A program made the translations under genes and the position numbers. This document shows, piece by piece, positions 20,988 through 32,028 of a DNA stretch of 64,000 nucleotides (positions are counted from its first letter, which is position 1; the number at the start of each line of letters is the position of its first letter). The notes under the pieces were generated by a model, which was not told where the DNA came from, made no database searches, and worked only from the letters and a program-made list of their open reading frames with translations. This DNA comes from Cordilura impudica (lineage: Eukaryota > Arthropoda > Insecta > Diptera > Scathophagidae), in the NCBI GenBank assembly GCA_963682025.1, contig OY821517.1, forward strand, positions 233,437,326 through 233,501,325, written 5' to 3'.

Positions 20988-21477
20988 AGCTGCGTTCACA
21001 CTACGTGTTTTGCTCGTGTTTTTCTTATTTTTTTTAGCACGTGTAATTTGTACACATAGTGTGAACCCTTTCAAACATTGTTTATGTACAACACATTTTG
21101 CAAGACATATGTAAAATTTTCAATTAGAGCAGGTTCTATTTTGGCAAGATAAACATATGAAAATACAACACTGCTTGTGGCGAAAGAAAAACAGAGTAAT
21201 TTATAAAGATTAATATTGAGAGAAAAATAAATTGTTTAATATTAATTAATTAAAAAATATATAACTTTATTTTTAACAATAATTTTTTGTAAATTCACAA
21301 ATTAAATCAGCTGTTGTTTACATTTAGAGGTTATGTCATACGGAAATACATATGTACGTTTGAACGCAAAAATTATGAATCGTATGTAAAACGGCAATTT
21401 TGACACACACACGGGATTACGTATGGATCGTAAAACTGAATTTACACATGGAAAATACACATAGTGTAAACACACCT
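20988..21477. mobile_element. Harbinger-type MITE, diverged copy
   Basis: The 490-bp element has inverted ends (AGCTGCGTTCACACTACGTG / AGGTGTGTTTACACTATGTG) and TTA on each side (20985-20987, 21478-21480). The internal sequence around CAGAGTAA...AATATTGA and CAGCTGTTGTTTACATT is shared with the next two MITEs. Confidence 0.7.
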
Positions 21478-21823
21478 TTAAATATATTAATAAACATGTT
21501 TGCCTTTAGTTTTCTTTTGTTTGGTTTTATTTAATCAGGGTCAAAACCTTACGAAAATGTAGATATCCCACGTGGTAGTTTCTTCATAAGTCAATCAGTG
21601 TATTCTCTTTGAAGATAATCTTTTGCGTATTTTTTTCTGAATAATTACGGTTTCTTCCAATTTAATGATTCAGATAAACTATGTCTTATATACATATACT
21701 TATGTATATTACGTTAGGTGCTTGCCAACGATGTACATTTAAGATCTGCTTACACTGCGTTCTTTTGCTTCGATATTTTTTTTTTAATTTTTTAGATTGA
21801 TTTTGTTTAGGTTGATCAGCTTA

Positions 21824-22295
21824 AGGTGCTATTACATGATGTGCTTTTTACATATGTACTGTCAAATTCTCCCACAACAAAAGTTGTACACATCGTGTGA
21901 TACATATAAAACATTGGAAAGTCACAAGTACATTTTTCAATTAGAACAGGTTCTATTTTTGCATGACAAACATATGAAAATAAACACTGCTTGTGGCGAA
22001 AGAAAAACAGAGTAAATTTTAAAGATTAATATTGAAAGAAAAATAAATTGTGTAGTATTAATTAACAATTAAAAAATATATAACTTTTTTTTTAACAATA
22101 AATTTTTGTAAATTCACAAATTAAATAAGCTGTTGTTTACATTAAGAGGTTATGTCATACGGAAATACATATGCACGTGTGATAACAAAAATTATGAATC
22201 GTATGTAAAAGACAATTTTGACAGACATGAGGAATTTCATATGGATAAAAAAAGTGACAGTACATATGTAAAAAACACTTCGTGTAATAGCACCT
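21824..22295 (+). mobile_element. Harbinger-type MITE
   Basis: The 472-bp element has long inverted ends starting AGGTGCTATTACA and flanking TTA duplications (21821-21823, 22296-22298). A 3-bp TTA/TAA duplication is the PIF/Harbinger hallmark. No coding capacity. It is the inverted relative of 23200-23691. Confidence 0.8.
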
Positions 22296-22298
22296 TTA

Positions 22299-23196
22299 AC
22301 AGATGATTTTTGTTTATTTCAAGAGTTGGTCTATAAAGCTCTCTCAATTTTTTGTTAAAATATTGCCATATTTGGAAAAATAAATTTTTTGTTCCATATT
22401 AAAAGATTTTGTGGTAACACAAAATAACACAATACAATACAAAATCTAACCCAGTGATGACAACTTTTGATTTTGAATAAAATCATGTTAATAAAATATA
22501 TTTTCATTTATTGACTCCAAATACTACTACCTGGGAATTATTATAGAACTTAAATTTTTTGGGTTTTACTTTGCATACCATGAAGTCATCATGAACAATG
22601 GTTCAAATTAGGGATGCCAAACGCAAAAAACCAAATGTCCCAAAAATTTATTTTTTGAAAAACTTCAAACTTTCATTCAAAAAAAATGTGAAAAATAATA
22701 TATAAATAACATGCTCATCAAATTGCGCTTTATTTATGTAACAATTTTTATATTCTTAAATAAGTATCATTTGAGATTTTCTAAACTTCATTGAATTTAA
22801 ATTAATGTTTTCTTATCCTGAAATGCTATTAATGTCTCCTGATCGCAATATTTTTTTTAATTTCTGTTGATTTTTTGATGTCTTCTAAATTTCAAGTTAT
22901 TATTTCCGACTTTTTAATATGATTTTTTGAAATGCAATTGATATTTTCTAATTTAAATTGGAAATCTGAATTCCAATTTTTAGAATTGATATTTTCTTAA
23001 ATTTGAACGGAAAATTTAAAAGGTGCAATTTTGTATTTATGTCAATAGTAATGCTTTAGTAATTATAAACAATTTTTAAAAATAATAATAATAAAAATAA
23101 TAAATAATAAAAATCGAATAATTTTTGAAAGCAAAAAACTCACTGATGAACTCGGTAACTCTATTTTGTAAACACAAGAAAAAGGATGAATCACCC
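22299..23196. other. Unassigned AT-rich interval between MITEs
   Basis: No gene or clear repeat seen. Confidence 0.4.
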
Positions 23197-23199
23197 TTA

Positions 23200-23691
23200 A
23201 GGTGCTATTACACGAAGTGTTTTTTACATATGTACTGTCACTTTTTTTATCCATATGAAATTCTTCATGTCTGTCAAAATTGTCTTTTACATACGATTCA
23301 TAATTTTTGCTATCACACGTGCGTATGTATTTCCGTATGACATAACCTCTAAATGTAAACAACAGCTGATTTAATTTGTGAATTTACAAAAATTTTTTGT
23401 TAAAAAAAGGTTATGTATTTTTTAATTGTTAATTAATACTAAATAATTTATTTTTCTTTCAATATTAATCTTTAAAATGTACTCTGTTTTTCTTTCGCCA
23501 CAAGCAGTGTTGTATTTTCATTTATTTGTCATGCAAAAATAGAACCTGTTCTAATTGAAAAAATGTACATGTGACTTTCCTCATGTATTGTACATAAACA
23601 ATGTTTCATATGTATCACACGATGTGTACAACTTTTGTTGTGGGAAAATTTGACAGTACATATGTAAAAAACACATCATGTAATAGCACCT
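23200..23691 (-). mobile_element. Harbinger-type MITE, inverted copy
   Basis: The 492-bp element has ends AGGTGCTATTACA...TGTAATAGCACCT and TTA on both sides (23197-23199, 23692-23694). It is in opposite orientation to 21824-22295 and similar throughout. Confidence 0.8.
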
Positions 23692-23911
23692 TTATTATAG
23701 TTGGCGTATTCATGGCGTATTCATGTCAAACATTGGCGTTTTTAAACAACAGTATCACGTTTGTCGAATATGCCAAAAATACAACTCTAAGTGTAAATCT
23801 ATAACAAATATACCAAAATAACCGTATCGTGTTTGGCCTATTTGGCTGTCAAAAAGGGTAAAAACTGTCGTTATAAATTTTGATCACGACAGCATTGAAA
23901 ACAAAATTACA

Positions 23912-24806
23912 ATGGCTGCAAACAAACCGTAAGTATTAGAAAAATGCAATTTACTTAATGTTATAAACAATTTTGAATTTTTATAAATTTTAGAATAAAA
24001 ATAACTACACCAAAACAGTTTGCGCTATTGGTAGAAAAAATGGAAAAAAAAAACTTCAATTTAGCAAAGGGCTATCACAAAAGCTCAAGCAAAATTAATA
24101 TTAAAGGGGAGTGGAACCAAATAGCAGAGGATTTAAATACCATTGGCCCTCCATTTCGTACTGATGAAGGTTGGATGAAGGTGTGGGCAGATTTTAAATG
24201 TAAGTTGAAGAAAAAACTGGCATTCAACAGAGCAGAAAGTCATGCAACAGGTGGAGGAACATTCAAGCAATTTGTTTTGACGCCAGTAGAAGAAGCAGCA
24301 GCCAGTCTGTTGGAGCTACGATCTATTATAAGTCCCGAAGGGCATCCATTTGGAACAAAGCGAGCTCGATGTAATTCCACAGGTCCTGTGACAACTGTAA
24401 CCGGTCGTGAGTCAACAGAAGAAACAGGTCTTGAGACAACTGTAACAGAAGAAAAACTTCCTGAACCAATTGTAACAGCTGAAACTAGCTGTGACGCATT
24501 TGAGGATCTATGTTTCCCCTAGAGCTTCTAAAAAAGTTCGTAAAAATAAGGCTCAAGAAAAAAAGTCGCTTTTAGAAGAACAAGTAAAGCTCCAACGAGA
24601 ATTATGCATGCACCTAAAGAATAAATTGTTTGAAATAGAAAGGTATACTCGAAAAATTTATGAAGTTAAAAAAGAAAAGTTAAAACTATACAAAAGTGAA
24701 TTAGACAAAAAAATGAACATAGAAGAGCTCTTTTAGAAATAAGAAAAGCGGAACTGGAAGTGAAAATTAACAAAGTCGAGATTGAGAAATTGAAAATTGG
24801 GGTTTA
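23912..24806 (+). pseudogene. Harbinger Myb/SANT-like DNA-binding protein, frameshifted
   Basis: Exon 1 is ATG GCT GCA AAC AAA CC at 23912-23928, followed by GTAAGT; the intron ends in TTTTAG at 23993. Exon 2 encodes a zeste/Myb-like domain (KQFALLVEKMEKKNFNLAKG, then WNQIAEDLNTIGPPFRT and WMKVWADFKCKLKKK), a spacer, and a C-terminal coiled coil (SLLEEQVKLQRELCMHLKNK, later KAELEVKINKVEIEKLKIGV). Frameshifts near 24520 and 24733 interrupt it. In Harbinger transposons this protein helps bring the transposase to DNA and the nucleus. It is convergent with the transposase at 24936-26129, 130 bp apart. Confidence 0.7.
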
Positions 24807-24935
24807 AAGTTTTTTTTATTATATAAATATTGAAGTTTAATATTTAAGTTTTTGTAGTTTTTTTTTTGTTTTGTATAAAAAATAAAAATTTATTATTTAA
24901 AGCATCCATTATTTTTATTCTTATATCTGAAGCGC

Positions 24936-26129
24936 TCAAATTATCTTTAAGCTTTCAGATTCTATTATCTCATCTTCTAAATAGGTACCAGGCCAATCTA
25001 TATTGTAGTGGATGCATATGTTGTGCAAAGCAGCACAAACTGCTGTAATTTTTCCAGCCATCTCGGGGTTATAATGAAGTTGCCTGGCAACGAGTAAACA
25101 GCGGAATCTGTTTTTTAAAACCCCTATGGTTCGCTCAACAACATTTCTTGTTTTGGCATGTGTTTTGGCTTGTGGTTGAAATAACTTTCTGGTGAACCTT
25201 CCTGTGTTGATCTAAAAGGTGTTATCAAGTAAAAATCCAATGGATAACCAGCATCTACTTTAAATAAACAAACAAAAAAATTAACTCTTAATCCAAAAGG
25301 AAGTTAATTTTTTTAATCCAGCAACAATGTATTCCTTTCTCCATTATCATATTTCTCTTTCAAATAGTGTTTTAAGTCACTCACATTCCAAATCAGGGAA
25401 TCGTGGGACGATCAAGCACTATGAGATTGTATGTACCTTATACGGAGTTTATGATCACATACCTTTAAGATTTAAAAAAGATTAAAAACATAAAAAAAAA
25501 CAAAATTTTATATTCAAAATTACCAACATTACATTCAGGCTATGAAATCCCTTTCTGTTGTGATATTTAAAACGTTGATCAACTGTGGTTGGTATAATTC
25601 TGATATGGGTTCCGTCAATGCAGCCTATTACTCCAGGAAATTTTGTTTTTCTGTAAAAATGTTTTTTAATTTCATTTTTTTCTTCTTCATCCATCTCGAA
25701 TGAAATCCATCTTGGACACAGTTCGCTGTACATTGCGTCAATGCACTCATTAAATGCTTCACTCACTGACGATTGACACAAGTTTACGTTGTTATCGTTA
25801 CCAGCACCTTTCTGGTAACTCCCCTCAGCCAGTATCCTCATTGTCGCTGTTAACTTTACCAGTTTGGATATTCCTGTTGCCCTTATTTTATCTTTTAATA
25901 ATGGTGAAATCTTGTGTAAAACATATTTAAATGCCTCTTTTAGTCTAAAATAACTAACAAATCTATAACAAAATGTATAATTAGTTTTTACCAAAAATAT
26001 TTTCCAAACTTACTTTATATTAGGTAGGGCAAATATGTTGGATTGTTGCCTTAATAGCCTTCTCTTAGCATTCATTTCCTGTACACTCTCTGTTTCTTCA
26101 TCTTCAGAAGATGAATAATATGCAACACT
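24936..26129 (-). pseudogene. Harbinger DDE transposase, decayed
   Basis: HARBI1-like (DDE_Tnp_4). Apparent exons are 26129-26014, 25962-25524 and from 25462 onward, with GT-AG introns between. The N-terminal helical part includes AKRRLLRQQSNIFALP and FRLKEAFKYVLHKISPLL. Catalytic signature: FPGVIGCIDGTHIRI (first Asp), SSHDSLIW, DAGYPLDFYLITPF (second Asp) and NVVERTIGVLKNRFR (Glu), ending with AALHNICIHYNIDWPGTYLE. A TGA just before SSHDSLIW, trouble at the third junction (~25310) and a frameshift near 25175 inactivate it; no ATG is visible at the start. It would cut and paste the element and could mobilise MITEs of its own family. Confidence 0.75.
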
Positions 26130-26309
26130 TAATATTATTATTTATTAAACTTTAATTAAATAATCGAATATAAGTATTTTTAATTTTTTGTATGCCGCGC
26201 ACCTTTTTTTTTTGTTAATATTTTTTATGAACAGCTGTTTTTTTGCAGTTTACATAACAAGGCGTTTCATAATCAATTTAATTAGAGTCATCTATTACAA
26301 TATGGCTCT

Positions 26310-27100
26310 TTATACCCTATACCACTATGTGGTTTGGGTGTAATGACTTTGTGCTGCTGTTTGTAACAACCAAAAATATTTGACCTAGACCCATCTTTAA
26401 TTATACCGATCGAATCAGAATCACTTTCTGAGTTGATTTAACAATGTCCGTCCGTCCGTCCGTCCGTCCGTCCGTCTGTGTGTCCATGTAAAGCTTGTAA
26501 TCAAACTGCAGGTCGCAAATATGAATATATTTTGATGAAATTTGGTATATAAGCTTTTATCGGCCATGGGATGAACGCTATTGAAATTGGTGAGAATCGG
26601 TCCATGTTTAGACCTAGCCCCCATACAAATTACCCATATGAAATCGACATAAATTGCCATAAGATCCAAATTGTCATATAGATCTTACTCAAATTGGGTT
26701 TGTATGCGTTCATTACATCCACTAATGAGTAGTCCAAAAATGATCCCTTTGACCCCATATAGAGCTGCTTCCCGATCTTCACTTAAATCTATTAAAAAAC
26801 AAAAATATTGCACTGATTCTTCTCAAATTTTGTTTGTACATATTTTTGCAAAATACAAGAGACTTTACCAAACATGATCAGGATCGGTCCATTTTTGGAC
26901 CTAGTCCCTTTATAGATATAGCATCCGATATGAACTTTTTCATATCTGCAGCCAAAAAAATTAATAAAAATCGCACTCAAATTTGGTTTATGCTTACTTT
27001 CTATATCGAAGTAGTTGGACCGAAAGATAGGGTCTGTAAACCATGGTATAGGGTATCATATAGTCGGTCTAGACCGACTATAATTTTCTTACTTGTTTAC
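26310..27100. repeat. Fly dispersed repeat with GTCC microsatellite and palindromic end
   Basis: It contains TACCCTATACCACTATG at the left, a (GTCC)n tract at 26443-26476, and phrases such as 'AAATTTGGTATATAAGC' and 'TTTTTGGACCTAGTCCC'. At the right is a perfect 22-bp palindrome, ATAGTCGGTCTAGACCGACT then AT, at 27060-27081, followed by CTTACTTGTTT. Related copies are in the two further tandem units and inverted at 54766-55045. Class undetermined. Confidence 0.6.
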
Positions 27101-27716
27101 AAAATTGTCGTTGTCGAAAATATTACATGGTACCAAAAAATTTTAAATTCGACTACGACTACGACAGTTGCCGAAATATGACTTCGCCAACCGTAATAAG
27201 GGTGATTATGCCAAACTTATGGTCATATTTGTAAAAGAATAATGGAAAAACGTATGAAATAAAAGACCAGCCCTGTGTATACTCTTAACCCAAGGTTGTT
27301 GTTTGATATCTAATTGAAAATGGTGACATCCATGTTAAAATAGAAATAACTATTGCAAAGGTAATTAGAACAAAAATTGTGGCGCCATCTACTGTGGCAT
27401 AGCAACACTGAACAAAATGAAGCGACACTCTGTTTGTTAATACAAAAGAAATGTATTTTCCAAAACAAAACAAAATACATATTGGAGAATTTTATATAAA
27501 TAAAATAATATACCAATTTATTTCTAACATGCGGTTATTATGAATATACATATATAGAATATATGTACATTATTTTATTATTTAATATATGTATGTATGT
27601 ATATGTAAATATTACACACAAAAAATACAACATCAAAAGTTATTGTTTTCTTTAAATAAATTAATACATAAAATTTTTTTTGGTAAATTTATCTTGTTTT
27701 TTTTTTTTTATTAACA
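27101..27716. other. Unassigned DNA inside tandem unit 1
   Basis: AT-rich, no gene. It is repeated at 31400-32017 and 35690-36304. Confidence 0.4.
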
Positions 27717-27729
27717 ACTAGGTAGCATT
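27717..27729. repeat. TSD of the Jockey-like insertion (3' side), unit 1
   Basis: ACTAGGTAGCATT next to the T run is matched by the same 13 bases at 30622-30634. The same pair occurs in units 2 and 3. Confidence 0.85.
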
Positions 27730-30621
27730 TTTTTTTTCAATTATATATTCTTCCTTTATTTACATATTTTAACAAATTTGATATTTACATATGAGATCTT
27801 ATCTTTACATAGATATTTCAACAAATAATATATAGGATCTAAAGACATTAAATAGTTTTTATTTTATTTTTTAATGATTTTTAAAGGAAAATGGGAGGGA
27901 AAAAACCTTTATATGATTTAATAAATTCAAATACTATCTGAAAATATTTATATGCTTATAGAAGGTTTATTAGAAATAATAGACCTCTATAAGCATATAA
28001 TTTTCAATTTGGTGATTTCTTTTTAATTTCACGTTACTTCTCTACATTCTCTTATCAGTGGGTAAGAGGAATTTTCAATTTTGGCAAAATAATTGTTGTT
28101 AATCCTTGTTATGAAATCGATAATTTTTTCATAACCTGTTTCTTCATGAAGAAGATTTGTAGGATACCTCCAGGGCTTTTTATTTATCATTTTAAGACAT
28201 TTGTTTTGTATAATTTGTAAGCGTTTTAGGTGGCAGTTGGCAGCGTCACTCCAAATAGGACACGCGTATGTTAATATTGGCCTTATAACACTTTTGAATA
28301 GGAGATTTTTGTTTTTGGGGTTTAGAAATGACCTTCTATTTAGAAGTGGCCATAATGCTTTAAATGATTTTATAGCTTTTTGGCACGTAGCCATAATATG
28401 TTGTTTAAAAGTAAGCTTTTTGTCCAAGACAACTCCGAGATATTTGACATGATTAACTACATTTATGGTATTATTTCCAATATGAAGATGACGTCTTGGC
28501 AATCTTTTGGGAGATTTGTTGAACGGAAAAATAATTGCTTGGGTCTTGTTTGGATTAATTTTGATTTTCCATTTGTGAAAATATTTACTGCAATTTACAA
28601 GTCCCTTTTCCATTTTCTTCAGGAGTGCACTTGTAAGTTTGTTTGAAGAAATTAACGCAGTATCATCTGCGTAGTAAGCAATTTTCATATATTTCGGGAC
28701 TTTAAAATCGGATGTATATATCGAGTAAAGCAATGGCGACAAGACTGATCCTTGAGGTAACCCTGTGGTAATGGTTTTTGGAGATGATGTTTCATTATTA
28801 ATCGCAACTTTAAAGCTTCTGCCGTGAATGAAATCTGAAATAAGTTTGCATAAATATTTTGGTACATTTGCATCAAGAAGTTTAAATACTAGGCCATTAT
28901 GCCAAACGGTGTCAAACGCTTTTTCGATATCCAACAATATTAGACCCGTTGAAAGTTTATTGTTTTTATTTGTGATTATTTGATTTTTAATTCTGTTTAT
29001 TTGGTGAGTAGTGCTATGCCCTTTTTTAAATCCAAATTGTTCTTTAGCAACAATAGAATTGGTCGTTACAAATTCACTAAGACGAGAATGTAGTATTTTT
29101 TCAAATATTTTACCTAAGTTACTTAATAAACTAATAGGTCTATAGCTATTTGGGTTATTTTTTGGCTTACTAGGTTTGTTGATAGCTATAACCTTAGCGT
29201 TTTTGAAATGGATTAGGAAATAGTTGAGTTTGATGCAGCTGTTAAATATTATAACCAGTAATTTTAGAGCTTTGAGTGGTAGTTTCTTTAAGAGCAGGTT
29301 GGGAACATTGTCAAAACCAGGAGATTTTGAGGGTTTTATTAATGAGACAATATTCATTACTTCTTCTAGAGATGTATAAATTGCTGACTCAGAACTGGGA
29401 TTTTCCTTCTTAAAATTATTTACTGTTGTATTTATTACTATATCCGCTGAGTGGCTGTAATTCGAAGTGAGGTTATTTGCTTTGACAAATGCATTTGCCA
29501 GGACTTCAGCCTTGTCCTTATCAGATGTTATCCTTGTATTTCCAACCTCAAGGTGAGAGATTTGATTTTTTCCTTTTCCTCGCAAGTTCCTGCTTATTCT
29601 CCAAAATGATTTATCACCTGGTTTTAAATTGGATAATAATTGACACCATTTCTTGTTGCGTTCCGAATTAATACTTTTATCAATCATGTTAATTAGAAAC
29701 TTAGTACATTGATTATAAAAAGTTTGCTCGGCTATATTTGAAGATCGTTGGCTTTTTCTTTTAAAGCTTCTTCTTAGTTTAATATATTTCACAGTACTTT
29801 CTGGTAATGTGTAATTATTTTGTTGGGTTATTTTAGGTGTAGACGCATCCCTTGCTTCGAAGACTACATTTATAAATTTTTGTATTTCCTGATCAATTAC
29901 TACCTTGGTATTGTATATATCAGAATTTAACGTGATTTTATTTTCTAAAAAATTCAAATAAATGTTCCAGTTGGTTACACTATAATCATAATAGTTGAGG
30001 TCAACCTGCGAGGCCACTGATCTTTTAAGTGTACACATAATGGGGCGATGGTCTGATGGTATTTCGTAATCCATTGTCTTTACGTCTATGTTTAAAGCGG
30101 TATTGCTTAAAATAATATCGACTGTGGATGCTTCGCGATTGTGTTGATGGGGGAATAGGGTTGGACTATTAGGATAGTGAATGAAAAAATTGCTTGATTG
30201 CTGTAGGTTGTTGAGTGCAATTCCTGCAGTATTATTTGAACGGCAATTCCAAGAACAATGTTTGGCATTTAGGTCACCAAAAACTATATATTCTTTGGTG
30301 GAAGGTGTTAGGTTTAAGATATCAGCACAGAAGTTACGGGTATATCTTGGTGAATATAACGAAGATACAACAATAGGTCTATTATTTATAATAACTTCAA
30401 TTGAGATGTTTTCGATTGATGAAGTGTTTGATATAAAGAGGTTTTTATGAGCGACAGATTTATGAATTAACAGTGCTACTCCTCCTCCTCTAGCATCTGT
30501 TCTGTCACTTCTATATAAATAATAATTTTTAAAAAAGGGTCTATGATTTTCTGAAAAAAATGTTTCATTCAAAGACGCTATTTTAATATTTTCTCTTTCA
30601 ATTAGTATTTCAAATTGTTTT
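27728..30621 (-). mobile_element. 5'-truncated Jockey-like non-LTR element, copy 1
   Basis: The element's poly(A) tail appears as a T run at 27728-27737. Its 5' end stops inside ORF2 at 30621, directly against the TSD. ORF1 and the beginning of the endonuclease are missing, the usual result of incomplete reverse transcription. Confidence 0.85.
28029..30620 (-). CDS. Jockey-like ORF2 (endonuclease-RT), 5'-truncated, copy 1
   Basis: About 863 codons are open from the truncation point to a stop at 28029; the real start codon is lost, and the first in-frame start-like codon is TTG at 30572. Endonuclease motifs: SLNETFF (catalytic Glu), RGGGVALLIHKS, VSSLYSPR, VFGDLNAKHCSWNC, VDIILSN and SDHRPIM. 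RT motifs: SYRPISLLSNLGKIFEKI, LLDIEKAFDTVWHNGL, TGLPQGSVLSPLLY and AYYADDTALIS. The C-terminal block includes LKRLQIIQNKCLKM. No RNase H. Catalytic residues are intact, but without ORF1, promoter and N-terminus this copy is unlikely to be active. Confidence 0.8.
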   Translation of the reverse strand, partial: KQFEILIERENIKIASLNETFFSENHRPFFKNYYLYRSDRTDARGGGVALLIHKSVAHKNLFISNTSSIENISIEVIINNRPIVVSSLYSPRYTRNFCADILNLTPSTKEYIVFGDLNAKHCSWNCRSNNTAGIALNNLQQSSNFFIHYPNSPTLFPHQHNREASTVDIILSNTALNIDVKTMDYEIPSDHRPIMCTLKRSVASQVDLNYYDYSVTNWNIYLNFLENKITLNSDIYNTKVVIDQEIQKFINVVFEARDASTPKITQQNNYTLPESTVKYIKLRRSFKRKSQRSSNIAEQTFYNQCTKFLINMIDKSINSERNKKWCQLLSNLKPGDKSFWRISRNLRGKGKNQISHLEVGNTRITSDKDKAEVLANAFVKANNLTSNYSHSADIVINTTVNNFKKENPSSESAIYTSLEEVMNIVSLIKPSKSPGFDNVPNLLLKKLPLKALKLLVIIFNSCIKLNYFLIHFKNAKVIAINKPSKPKNNPNSYRPISLLSNLGKIFEKILHSRLSEFVTTNSIVAKEQFGFKKGHSTTHQINRIKNQIITNKNNKLSTGLILLDIEKAFDTVWHNGLVFKLLDANVPKYLCKLISDFIHGRSFKVAINNETSSPKTITTGLPQGSVLSPLLYSIYTSDFKVPKYMKIAYYADDTALISSNKLTSALLKKMEKGLVNCSKYFHKWKIKINPNKTQAIIFPFNKSPKRLPRRHLHIGNNTINVVNHVKYLGVVLDKKLTFKQHIMATCQKAIKSFKALWPLLNRRSFLNPKNKNLLFKSVIRPILTYACPIWSDAANCHLKRLQIIQNKCLKMINKKPWRYPTNLLHEETGYEKIIDFITRINNNYFAKIENSSYPLIRECREVT

Positions 30622-32028
30622 ACTAGGTAGCATTATTTGCTTTAGATGTTTGTAACAACCAAAAATATTTGACCTAGACCCATCTTTAATTATACCGATC
30701 GAATCAGAATCACTTTCTGAGTTGATTTAACAATGTCCGTCCGTCCGTCCGTCCGTCCGTCCGTCCGTCCGTCCGTCTGTGTGTCCATGTAAAGCTTGTA
30801 ATCAAACTGCAGGTCGCAAATATGAATATATTTTGATGAAATTTGGTATATAAGCTTTTATCGGCCATGGGATGAACGCTATTGAAATTGGTGAGAATCG
30901 GTCCATGTTTAGACCTAGCCCCCATACAAATTACCCATATGAAATCGACATAAATTGCCATAAGATCCAAATTGTCATATAGATCTTACTCAAATTGGGT
31001 TTGTATGCGTTCATTACATCCACTAATGAGTAGTCCAAAAATGATCCCTTTGACCCCATATAGAGCTGCTTCCCGATCTTCACTTAAATCTATTAAAAAA
31101 CAAAAATATTGCACTGATTCTTCTCAAATTTTGTTTGTACATATTTTTGCAAAATAGAAGAGACTTTACCAAACATGATCAGGATCGGTCCATTTTTGGA
31201 CCTAGTCCCTTTATAGATATAGCATCCGATATGAACTTTTTCATATCTGCAGCCAAAAAAATTAATAAAAATCGCACTCAAATTTGGTTTATGCTTACTT
31301 TCTATATCGAAGTAGTTGGACCGAAAGATAGGGTCTCTAAACCATGGTATAGGGTATCATATAGTCGGTCTAGACCGACTATAATTTTCTTACTTGTTTA
31401 CAAAATTGTCGTTGTCGAAAATATTACATGGTACCAAAAAATTTTAAATTCGACTACGACTACGACAGTTGCCGAAATATGACTTCGCCAACCGTAATAA
31501 GGGTGATTATGCCAAACTTATGGTCATATTTGTAAAAGAATAATGGAAAAACGTATGAAATAAAAGACCAGCCCTGTGTATACTCTTAACCCAAGGTTGT
31601 TGTTTGATATCTAATTGAAAATGGTGACATTCATGTTAAAATAGAAATAACTATTGCAAAGGTAATTAGAACAAAAATTGTGGCGCCATCTACTGTGGCA
31701 TAGCAACACTGAACAAAATGAAGCGACACTCTGTTTGTTAATACAAAAGAAATGTATTTTCCAAAACAAAACAAAATACATATTGGAGAATTTTATATAA
31801 ATAAAATAATATACCAATTTATTTCTAACATGCGGTTATTATGAATATACATATATAGAATATATGTACATTATTTTATTATTTAATATATGTATGTATG
31901 TATATGTAAATATTACACACAAAAAATACAACATCAAAAGTTATTGTTTTCTTTAAATAAATTAATACATAAAATTTTTTTTGGTAAATTTATCTTGTTT
32001 TTTTTTTTTTATTAACAACTAGGTAGCA

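Larger units (their letters stand above)
26359..30647. repeat. Tandem unit 1 of a ~4.29-kb triplication
   Basis: From GTTTGTAACAACC to TTGCTTTAGAT (4,289 bp). The next two units repeat the whole segment head to tail with only scattered differences. It holds the dispersed repeat, ~600 bp of unassigned DNA and the Jockey-like element. Confidence 0.9.

Noticed and set aside
20988..23691. Open frames of 60-110 codons within the MITEs
   Set aside because: No recognisable protein content; inverted-end palindromes create them.
26443..26476. Short direct repeats that might suggest a CRISPR array
   Set aside because: A pure (GTCC)n microsatellite with no spacers, in a eukaryotic repeat.
23700..27230. 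Possible autonomous Harbinger termini (AGTTGGCGTATTCATGG vs GGTTGGCGAAGTCATAT inverted)
   Set aside because: Only about 13 of 19 positions agree, and the flanking triplets are not equal, so I do not define the element's ends from this.
28201..28646. Plus-strand open frames inside the Jockey-like copies (also near 32503 and 36790)
   Set aside because: Reverse-strand shadows of ORF2; they repeat only because the unit repeats.
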